Assembly: GCF_026130175.1 (NCBI RefSeq) | Contig: NZ_JAIGNI010000008.1 | Span: forward strand, 62,001-126,000 | Source: Lyngbya sp. CCAP 1446/10 | GTDB taxonomy: Bacteria; Cyanobacteriota; Cyanobacteriia; Cyanobacteriales; Microcoleaceae | Reading direction: 5' to 3' | DNA length: 64,000 nt | Part shown: positions 44,618-52,600 of the stretch, piece after piece | Numbering within the stretch: the stretch's first letter is position 1 | How the letters are laid out: each line of letters opens with the position of its first letter | Notes under the pieces: generated by a model | Seen by the model: only the letters and a program-made list of their open reading frames with translations | The model's database searches: none | Told to the model about the DNA's origin: nothing | Made by a program: the position numbers and the translations under genes

Positions 44618-46186
44618 ATGAAAAGCCAAAAAGGGAAAGTTTATCTAGTCGGTGCGGGGCCCGGAGATTGTAACTTGATGACAGTGCGATCGCAAAAACT
44701 GCTCTCCCAAGCCGAAGTCTTAATCTACGACGCTCTCATCGACATCCCGCAACTCGACTTAATCCCAGTAACTTGTCGGAAAATCGAAGTCGGAAAACGC
44801 GGCGGCAAACCTTCTACACAGCAGCAAGAAATTAACCGTTTGCTGGTAGAACAGTGCAAACTAGGCAAACAAGTAGTGCGCTTAAAAAGCGGTGATCCGT
44901 TTATTTTTGGTCGCTCCAGTTCCGAAATTCAAGCGTTGATCACAGCAGGGTGCGAGTTTGAAGTAATCCCCGGAATTTCATCAGCATTAGCCGCCCCAAT
45001 ACTAGCAGGAATTCCCCTCACAGATCCGGTGATGAGCCGCTGTTTTGCAGTGATGAGTGCCCACGAACCGGATGCTTTGGAATGGGAAGCATTAGTGCGG
45101 ATTGAAACTTTGGTAATCTTGATGGGAGGGCGCAATTTAAGCGAGATAATTTGGCAATTGCAAAAACACGGACGATCGCCCGAAACTCCGATCGCAATTA
45201 TCCGAGATTGCAGCCGCCCCGAACAGAAAATTTGGCTCGGCACTCTCTTCAACATCGTACAGCAAACAGCAGGTCAATCTCTATCGCCTTGCGCGATCGT
45301 CATTGGAGAAGTAGTCAGATTGCGCGAATATTTAATCGGATCGGAAAGTACAAACATGAGCGATACACCAGTCATTTCTAACAACAGCCAGCCGCTAGCA
45401 GGAAAAACGATTTTAGTCACCCGCGCAGCTTCCCAGTCCGGTCAATTTAGCGATCGACTCCAGCAACTAGGAGCCCGCGCGATCGAAATGCCCGCCTTGG
45501 TAATTGGTGCGCCGTCCACTTGGGAACCATTAGACAGGGCGATCGCCCAAATGTCAAGCTTTCACTGGTTAATTCTCACTTCCCACAACGCTGTAGATTG
45601 CTTTTTTCAACGCTTACAAGCAAAAGGCAAAGACGCGCGCAGCTTATTTGGCATTAAAATCGCAGTTGTCGGCAAAAAAACAGCAGAAAGTTTGCGCTCG
45701 CACTCTCTACAACCAGACTTTATTCCCCCCAACTTTGTCGCCGATTCCCTCGTCGAAAACTTCCCAGACAACTTGCAAAACTGCAAAATTCTATTTCCCA
45801 GAGTAGAAAGTGGCGGGAGAGAAGTTTTAGTTAAAGAATTTACCGCCAAAGGAGCGCAAGTAATCGAAGTGCCAGCCTATCAATCTTGCTGTCCCGAAAC
45901 TATCGATCCGATCGCCCGACGCGCACTCCAAAATCAAGCCATAGATATCATAACCTTTGCCAGTTCCAAAACTGTACATAACTTTTGCCACCTGATCGAA
46001 AAAGCCCCAGAATTTTCCTTGTCTAAGGATTGGCTAGAAAGCGTTTGCATCGCATCCATCGGCCCGGAAACTTCCAAAAGCTGCCAAAATTTATTGGGCA
46101 AGTTAGACGTAGAAGCCACAGAATACACCTTAGATGGGTTGACTGAGGCGATCGTCCAATGGGCAACAAAATATCAAACTTTGTAA
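44618..46186 (+). CDS. cobA-hemD: Fused uroporphyrinogen-III C-methyltransferase / uroporphyrinogen-III synthase
   Basis: 522 residues. Residues 1 to about 245 form the SUMT (CobA) domain: YLVGAGPGD, VGKRGGK, RLKSGDPFIFGR, PGISSALAAP and the AIVIGEVV end. After a short linker, residues about 263-520 form uroporphyrinogen-III synthase: KTILVTRAASQSGQFSDRL, ILTSHNAVDCFF and ITFASSKTVHNF. HemD closes the tetrapyrrole ring and CobA takes its product towards sirohaem/B12, so the fusion links the branch point. Most cyanobacteria keep the genes separate. Start ATG 44618 with GAGGA eight bases upstream. Confidence 0.93.
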   Translation: MKSQKGKVYLVGAGPGDCNLMTVRSQKLLSQAEVLIYDALIDIPQLDLIPVTCRKIEVGKRGGKPSTQQQEINRLLVEQCKLGKQVVRLKSGDPFIFGRSSSEIQALITAGCEFEVIPGISSALAAPILAGIPLTDPVMSRCFAVMSAHEPDALEWEALVRIETLVILMGGRNLSEIIWQLQKHGRSPETPIAIIRDCSRPEQKIWLGTLFNIVQQTAGQSLSPCAIVIGEVVRLREYLIGSESTNMSDTPVISNNSQPLAGKTILVTRAASQSGQFSDRLQQLGARAIEMPALVIGAPSTWEPLDRAIAQMSSFHWLILTSHNAVDCFFQRLQAKGKDARSLFGIKIAVVGKKTAESLRSHSLQPDFIPPNFVADSLVENFPDNLQNCKILFPRVESGGREVLVKEFTAKGAQVIEVPAYQSCCPETIDPIARRALQNQAIDIITFASSKTVHNFCHLIEKAPEFSLSKDWLESVCIASIGPETSKSCQNLLGKLDVEATEYTLDGLTEAIVQWATKYQTL

Positions 46187-46285
46187 TCTAACTTTACTCT
46201 ACTCTTCAGTCGGCGGAGGCCGACTACCCTTCGGGAAGGCTAACGCCTACGTTTGTGTAGACGCGGTTTCAAGAGCCGAGTTTTA

Positions 46286-46364
46286 CTGTCAACCGTCAAC
46301 TGTCAACTGTCAACTGTCAACTGTCAACTGTCAACTGTCAACTGTCAACTGTCAACTGTCAACT
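46286..46364. repeat. Heptanucleotide array (TGTCAAC), about 11 units
   Basis: One unit is CGTCAAC, the others exact TGTCAAC. It lies between cobA-hemD and the DUF2281/Doc pair. Upstream, 46200-46285, are palindromic fragments (GTCGGCGGAGGCCGAC and a GACGCGGTTTCAAGAGCC REP relative). Confidence 0.92.
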
Positions 46365-46434
46365 GAATGAAGGGTAGCCCTTGATTATCTGCTCTGTAAG
46401 TTGTAAAATGGTTGTAAAATAACTAGGAGGAAAA

Positions 46435-46626
46435 ATGACCGCAAAAGACCAACTTCTCCAAGAAATTGACCAAGTACCAGAACCTCTGTTGAAAGAAGTG
46501 CTTGAGTTTGTACTAGCCCTCAAAGCAAAACATCCTGTAAAATCAGAGAAAAGTGATGTTTGGAATGCTTATCTAGCATCTAAAAAAGAACGAGAGGAGG
46601 TTTATCGTCGCCTTGCAAACTCCTAG
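46435..46626 (+). CDS. DUF2281-like small protein, probable antitoxin
   Basis: 63 residues: MTAKDQLLQEIDQVPEPLLKEVLEFVLALK, the typical DUF2281 helix pattern, then a charged tail. The gene overlaps the following Doc gene by 14 bases. AGGAGG ends six bases before the ATG. Antitoxin role is inferred from size, order and overlap. Confidence 0.75.
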   Translation: MTAKDQLLQEIDQVPEPLLKEVLEFVLALKAKHPVKSEKSDVWNAYLASKKEREEVYRRLANS

Positions 46627-47005
46627 ATTTATATCCATAGATGAAGTGCTAGAACTTCATGAAGACCAAATTTCTAGTTTTGGCGGTACTTCCGGTGTTA
46701 GAGATGAAGGCTTGTTAGAGTCAGCTTTGGCTCAACCTCAAGCAACTTTTGGCGGTCAATTTTTGCATCCAACAATTAGCGAACAAGCTGCCGCCTATCT
46801 CTACCACATAGCGATGAATCATCCATTTATTGATGGCAACAAAAGAACCGCTTTTGCGGTGGCAGATACCTTTTTGCGTTTAAATGGCTGGACTCTGAAT
46901 TTAACGGACGATCGAGCTTATGATTTAGTCATGCAAGTCGCACGGGGAACGATGACGAAAGAAGAACTAAGCACTGAGTTTGAGTCATGTATTGTTGAGT
47001 TTTAA
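46613..47005 (+). CDS. Doc-type death-on-curing toxin (Fic fold)
   Basis: 130 residues from a TTG start at 46613; no in-frame ATG occurs near the N-terminus, and AGGAGG lies twelve bases upstream inside the antitoxin gene. The full Fic motif HPFIDGNKRTA (H70) is present, preceded by SGVRDEGLLESALAQP, typical of Doc. Known Doc proteins phosphorylate elongation factor Tu and stop translation. The motif is intact, so the toxin is probably functional. Confidence 0.88.
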   Translation: MQTPRFISIDEVLELHEDQISSFGGTSGVRDEGLLESALAQPQATFGGQFLHPTISEQAAAYLYHIAMNHPFIDGNKRTAFAVADTFLRLNGWTLNLTDDRAYDLVMQVARGTMTKEELSTEFESCIVEF

Positions 47006-47171
47006 TAAGTTGGTAAATCTACTTTGAAATTAAGAAGGTGCGCAGTGCACACCCTACTTTGAGGCAATGCCGTGTCCGGCGTAGGCAAGCAGGGGATCGC
47101 GGAACAAAAAAGCGAGTAAAATGATCAGTAAATAACAAAGCCGATCGCCTTTACGTCAAATCACTAATACC

Positions 47172-48362
47172 ATGAATATAAATTTTTCTCGTTACAACAC
47201 CTTAAGCACCTTGCTAGCAGGAACCACCGCAGCCTTAACCATAGTCATTAGCCAACCTGCGATCGCCAAAACACCGCAACAAGTCGCCAGCATCGCCGGG
47301 CCGCTGACAGTACAAATTAATAGTTCCCTAGGAGACGGTTCTGGCGTAATTATTGCCAAAAATGGCAAAACTTACACAGTTTTAACCGTCAATCACGTTG
47401 TAGAAAAGGCAGAAGTGAAGTATACCGTTCGCACATCGATCGGCAAAAACTACCAAGCAACCGCAGTCACTCGCTTACAAACAACCCCAACAGACCCGGA
47501 TTTAGCCATAGTCAAATTTGAAAGTCCCGAAGAATATCCAGTCGCGACGCTTGCAGATTCCGATCAAGCCGTCATCGGCACTCAAATCTTCGTTTACGGC
47601 TATCCCGCTACCGGCGGACTTTTCGGCGCCGAACGAGAACCCGAACTGTCTCCCGGACTCGTTACCAGCCGCCCACGCAGCCGATCGGAAGGTTACACTC
47701 TGCGGTATCAGGCAGTAACTTGGAGTGGCATGAGTGGCGGGCCAGTTTTTGACTCCGAAGGCCGAGTCATCGGTTTACACGGACAAGGCGAATTCGGTTT
47801 TGCCCAAACCAGTTCCGGCGAAGTCGCGCCGATTAAAACTGGATTTAATGCAGCAGTTCCAATTAATACTTTTATCGGAAAACTGGTAGCGGCGGGAATG
47901 AACAAATCCGAGTTGAAAGTAGACAATACTCCCTCAACTAGCGGCCCCGTATCCACCGCCAATCCGCAAGATGCCCAAGCCTATTATTTTCGAGGACTTT
48001 CGCGCTTAGATCAAGGAGATGCTTGGGAGGCGATCGCCGATTTCAACAGAGCACTCGCTTTCAAGCCCAAATATACCCCAGAATTGTATTTTAATATCGG
48101 TAATGCCCGCACTTTCATCACTTCCGGCTTGCCCCAAACCGAACCCACCCGCGGTTCCACTGCTATTCAAGCATACACGCAGGCGATCGCAGCCAATCCC
48201 GGTTTTGCTGATGCCTATTACAACCGAGCTTTAGCTTACCTAGCAACAGAAGACAAACCGAAAGCAATTGCCGACTTTCAAAAAGCAGCAGAACTTTACA
48301 ACCAAGGCGGCAGAACCAGTGCATATCAAGACGCGCTGAACAGAATCAAACAAGTGCAGTAA
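47172..48362 (+). CDS. Secreted trypsin-like serine protease with C-terminal TPR
   Basis: 396 residues. Signal peptide 1-32 ending in QPAIA. The HtrA/trypsin-like domain (about 35-240) has catalytic His75 (VNHVV), Asp110 (DPDLAIVKF) and Ser188 (SGMSGGPVFD). From about 265 to 395 come TPR repeats (DAQAYYFRGLSRLDQGD, GFADAYYNRALAYL). No PDZ domain is seen, which separates it from HtrA/Deg proteases. Periplasmic or extracellular proteolysis is likely. Start ATG 47172. A TTGACAG array and hairpins follow the stop. Confidence 0.9.
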   Translation: MNINFSRYNTLSTLLAGTTAALTIVISQPAIAKTPQQVASIAGPLTVQINSSLGDGSGVIIAKNGKTYTVLTVNHVVEKAEVKYTVRTSIGKNYQATAVTRLQTTPTDPDLAIVKFESPEEYPVATLADSDQAVIGTQIFVYGYPATGGLFGAEREPELSPGLVTSRPRSRSEGYTLRYQAVTWSGMSGGPVFDSEGRVIGLHGQGEFGFAQTSSGEVAPIKTGFNAAVPINTFIGKLVAAGMNKSELKVDNTPSTSGPVSTANPQDAQAYYFRGLSRLDQGDAWEAIADFNRALAFKPKYTPELYFNIGNARTFITSGLPQTEPTRGSTAIQAYTQAIAANPGFADAYYNRALAYLATEDKPKAIADFQKAAELYNQGGRTSAYQDALNRIKQVQ

Positions 48363-48470
48363 CAGTTGACAGTTGACAGTTGACAGTTGACAGCGAAGTT
48401 TTTAGGCAGGGGATTTAAGCCCCAGCCTAAAAACAATCCACCTAAAGGTGGGAGCTTAAATCCCCTGTGC
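48363..48470. repeat. TTGACAG array plus nested palindromes
   Basis: Four TTGACAG units (48363-48393). Then TTAGGC...GCCTAA (48402-48430), CCACC/GGTGG near 48439-48451, and outer arms GGGGATTTAAGC (48409-48420) and GCTTAAATCCCC (48454-48465). Likely a terminator or a small dispersed element. Confidence 0.75.
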
Positions 48471-48569
48471 AGTAAAATTAGAAGTTAAGGATTAAGAATT
48501 AAGAATTAAAAATGGGATAATTCATTTTTAATTTTTAATCTAGTTCATACAAACAGCAGGTAAATAAGA

Positions 48570-48812
48570 ATGACTGCTATCACATTAAACCTCAATTCCA
48601 TTATCAAAATAACTTCCGAACAGTTCTACCAACTGTGCGAATAACACCGCGATCTACAATTAGAACGCAACGCCAATGGACAATTGATCGTCATGCCACC
48701 AACCGGAGGAAAAACAGGAAAAAGCAACTCAAGATTTAACTTACAAATTGGACTTTGGAACGAACAAGCCGAACTCGGTGAAGCCTTTGATTCCTCTTAC
48801 AAAAGATTTGGA
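48570..48812 (+). pseudogene. Uma2 family pseudogene
   Basis: From ATG 48570 the frame reads MTAITLNLNSIIKITSEQFY then QLCE and a TAA stop at 48642-48644. It continues in frame with HRDLQLERNANGQLIVMPPT and later LWNEQAELGEAFDSS, the usual Uma2 N-terminal half. After DSS the homology ends, so the catalytic part is gone. The stop most simply arose from CAA to TAA. The intact endonuclease-like gene at 48827 begins right after. Confidence 0.8.
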
Positions 48813-48826
48813 ATTAGTTTAAAATT

Positions 48827-49459
48827 ATGGTTCAAACAATCCAAGCTAAAAATGTCACATTAGCAGAATTAAAAACACTTTTTGACCTGCAACTTGTCAC
48901 AGACGACCAATTTTTTCGAGAATGGCAAGACGAGTTGCCAGAAATCACTGAATTTCAACAACGACAGCTAGATCAGATCAAAGCGGGTTACTTCAATTTG
49001 CTGGAGTATCCGCCGATGCTGGAAAAAACCATCAGTTTGTCGATCGTCTCTCCGCTGTTATTTGCTGGCGAGTTTTACCTGCATCCTTTCTACATTAAAC
49101 CAGAAAAATCTGTCGAAATTTCCGAAGAAGACGAAGGGGTAATCATCAAAGGTAGCATAGACACTTTAGTTTTGAAAGACCAGTTTTGGCTGATGGTAAT
49201 TGAGTCGAAACGAGTTTCGTTTTCCATCGAAGCGGGATTGGCGCAAATCTTAGCTTATATGCTGGCCAATCCGAATCCCGACAAACCCAGTTACGGCATG
49301 ATTGCTACAGGCGGCAGTTTCATATTTGTTAAATTAGTCAATGGAGAATCACCGCGATATACCACATCTAAAGGGTATCTCACTCGCAACCCCGGTAACG
49401 AACTTTATGATGTCCTCCGCATCCTCAAACGCTTGAGTCAAATAGCAGCTAGCAATTAG
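48827..49459 (+). CDS. Restriction endonuclease-like protein (HsdR-N type, PD-(D/E)XK)
   Basis: 210 residues. The predicted nuclease core is IKGSIDTLVLKDQFWLMVIESKR with D112 and E126-x-K128, fitting PD-(D/E)XK. The flanks LLEYPPMLEKTISLSIVSPLL and AGLAQILAYMLANPNPDKPSYGMIATGG are typical of small cyanobacterial proteins annotated as restriction endonuclease subunit R. No helicase or methylase partner is near, so it is not a complete restriction system. Start ATG 48827. Confidence 0.8.
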   Translation: MVQTIQAKNVTLAELKTLFDLQLVTDDQFFREWQDELPEITEFQQRQLDQIKAGYFNLLEYPPMLEKTISLSIVSPLLFAGEFYLHPFYIKPEKSVEISEEDEGVIIKGSIDTLVLKDQFWLMVIESKRVSFSIEAGLAQILAYMLANPNPDKPSYGMIATGGSFIFVKLVNGESPRYTTSKGYLTRNPGNELYDVLRILKRLSQIAASN

Positions 49460-49506
49460 TCATTAGTCAGTAGTCATCAGTCATTAGTCATCAGTCATTA
49501 GTCATA
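49455..49506. repeat. Heptanucleotide array (GTCATTA/GTCATCA)
   Basis: About seven 7-bp units beginning at the stop codon of the endonuclease-like gene. Confidence 0.85.
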
Positions 49507-49628
49507 CCAATTTCATAAAGTAGCGCTAGATATTACCCCCCCAACCCCCCCGCGAGTTCGGGGTGGCTCAGAATTCATCAATAGCATATCTTTAGAAAAA
49601 TGGTATCAGTTTGCACGATCGCACCATT

Positions 49629-49657
49629 CTTCCTTCTTCCCTCTTCCTTCTTCCTTC
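49629..49657. repeat. Heptanucleotide array (TTCCTTC/TTCCCTC)
   Basis: Four units just past the stop of the TPS-CHAT gene, the reverse complement of the GAAGGAA family. Confidence 0.85.
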
Positions 49658-49661
49658 GCAA

Positions 49662-52600
49662 TTACCAAGGCGAACCAATCATCGTAAAAGCAGCCCAATA
49701 ATAAGGATGCGACAAATTTTTATCGCCCCTGGCGGCCAATTCCGCAGGCAAAGGCAGAGCTTGATTATTACCCGATCGCACCAAATAACCATCCTGCAAC
49801 CGCACTTCCCCGCGCAGCATCGCCAACTGCGCTTGCCGCAAAGCCTCAGCCTTAATCGGCGCCGTGCGCAACTGCTGGTAAAACTCAGTCATCAGCCCCA
49901 AAGTTCCAGCATCGCTGACATACCACAAACTCGCCAAAGCCGATTTTACCCCAGCGTGCACCGCCAACCCCGCAAACCCCAACTCAGCTTGTTCGTCACC
50001 CACCGCCGTAGTACACGCACTCAAAACCAACAACTCCACCTGCGGGTTAGATAACTTCAACTCACCCAACTGATTTAACCGCAACTTAGTATCCCAAAAC
50101 TGAATGTAAGAATTTTCCGATCCCCCTGGCTGAAAATCGCCGTGAGTAGCCAAGTGAATAATTTTGTATTGCGGTTGATTGCGCTTATTCTTCAAATTTG
50201 CCAAGGTAAAAGCTTCATTGAGAAAAGACGCACCAGGCCAAATCTTGCCCACAATTGTTGATATTTCCAGGGGCACAGCAGGCAAAGGATTTTGATCGTA
50301 TTTTTCGGGAAACTTCGACGCACCCATCGCCAAAACTTCAGAACCTTTAACATCGGCATAGCGAGTATCAGTCAAACTCAAACTGGGAATCAACCCCAAA
50401 CTATACTTTTCTACCAAGAACTGTTTGCCATCAAAAAGAGCAGCTAAAGGCAAAGTTCGCAAACCGGCATCCATTGAAAACACCAAGGTGTCAATTTTGT
50501 TAGCCTCCAATTCCGCTTGCATCGGTGCAATTAACCACTGATAAAGTTCCTGGCCAGGTTCCTTGTAATCAGTAGCATTCAATCTCTTAGGAGATCTCAC
50601 AGCATTAGTGAATTCTTTAGCAACTTGCAGAACAGTTTCGCGGCTTGCAGACACAGTTTTAAAAATATTTTTGCCGTCTGGCAATAACAACACAAGTTCT
50701 AAATGTTGCTCTTTCGCCCACACATAAACGATCGCGGGTTTAACCCCAGTCAATCGATTGACACTGCTGAGAGTATCTCGGATACTTTGTGGTGTGACTG
50801 ACTTTTGATCGAGATTGCCACCAAAATAACGTTCAAATTCCCGGCCCTGAGCTCTATCCCTTTGCTGCACTGCGTCGATCGGACTTATTTGCATCGCACT
50901 CGATCGAGAAATCTCAGGAAACCTCAAATTCCCGACATTTTCTGAATTTCCACCACTCGCGGGCTTCTGTGCCGTTGCCACAGTGCCACCGTTTTCTGTC
51001 GCCACAGGTGTGCCCAGATTGTCTTTTAACACAAACGGCGATAGCAGTACCGACCCGGTTGCAGTCTCATTCGATCCCCCCTCAACAGGTACAGCAGTCC
51101 CTCCTGGCGAGACATTTACGATACCGCTCTTTGACTCAGACACTGCGGGAGTCTGAGTGACAATTTGTGGAGAATTGCCTGTAGTTTTTAGTGCCACGGT
51201 GGTGGTAGTTGTTGCTGGACTCGGCAGACTGAGCACTGGGCTGGTAACACTTGAGGTGGCAGAGTTCGACTTCGAGTTTCCCGTGCCAACAGTTGCCACC
51301 GTGCAGGCTCCTAACGGGCAAGAGCTTTGTAGCAGAGTCAGCGAACCCGATCGCACCTGCCCATCTGTAGAAATGCTAACGCTGGCGCGATCGGCAGTCG
51401 TTCCCGTTCCTGCAGCCCGAAACGTTCCCCCAGCATCGATTGCCACATCGCCGCCCGTATTGCCATTAGCTTTGATCGAAACAACTTCCACATCTTTCTG
51501 CCCATTAATCTTGCTCGAACCGGCACTTCCCGACTGCGAACTCGAATTGATCACTCCTGTCACGATCCGGCCCGGCGCCACGATCGAGATATCTCCGCCA
51601 CTTTTTGCACCGAAAGCATTGACATTGCCAGATTCTACCGCACCCGCGCTGCGGATGTTGATATCGCCCGCCGTCCCGTTTGCCGATCGAGATGACACAA
51701 CACCAGCAGTCACATTACCTTGACTGCTAGTGATGTTAATCCCCGCATTCGAGGTAACGTCTCCGACTGTCACAGTACCGCCCATCAGAGCGATGCTAGC
51801 GTTATCAATTCCCACGATCGCACCCGTTCCCATGATCGCACCCATTCCCAAGGGCGAGCGAATCGTCGTCGGATCTTGAAATGTCACCGCCGGCGTTGAA
51901 TCTGAGGCTGTGGTTGCCGGAGTAATCACAATTTGGCCGCTACCGTCAGCACGCCCGATTGCTACGGAAGCAAAGCCATTCCGCAGCGAGTTCAATTCCG
52001 CAGCAGTCAAATCCAAAGCCTCAGTCTCAGCAGCACCGGCAATCGTCACATTTTGAGCCGGATCGGACGGTTGCAGCACCAGATTGCCGTTGCTGCCGAT
52101 CGAATTATTGCCACCAGTCAAATCAATTTCATTGCCTGTCAGAGTAATATTTCCCCCTGTTTCCGAGCCGCCAGCTTGGATCGCCTCAGCAGTCACTCCG
52201 TTGCGCCCTGTTAGCGTCACATTTCCCGCGCGATCGCCCCTCGTGTCGATCGCAGCCACTGTTACCGTACCCTCTGCGGTAACGCTTACATCACCCCCCG
52301 ACGTGCGTGGCACTTTGGCAGAATTGACAGAAGTGCTGATGCTGGGCGGATTTCCCGTGCGTAGCTTAGCCGTAGTGACATTACCCGCCGTGCTCGTGAT
52401 CCGAATTTCCTGATTGTTGGTAGTGATATTTCCCGTGCGGATATTGCCCTCAGCTTTCAGAGTAATTGAGGCATTGTCCGCCCCTGTCAGGGAACTTGTG
52501 CTCGTGATTGTTCCCAAACCCGCCGGCGATTGAATCATTAGCGGGTCATAAAATGTGAAATCATTAGCAATCAGAATCGAACCAGTACCGTTGCGGAGGC

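Noticed and set aside
48827-49459. Complete restriction-modification system
   Set aside because: No methyltransferase, specificity or helicase gene is adjacent; only a small nuclease-fold protein.
51157-51723. 188-codon frame opposite the TPS-CHAT gene
   Set aside because: Antisense shadow of a repetitive Gly/Thr/Ala-rich coding region; no independent signal.
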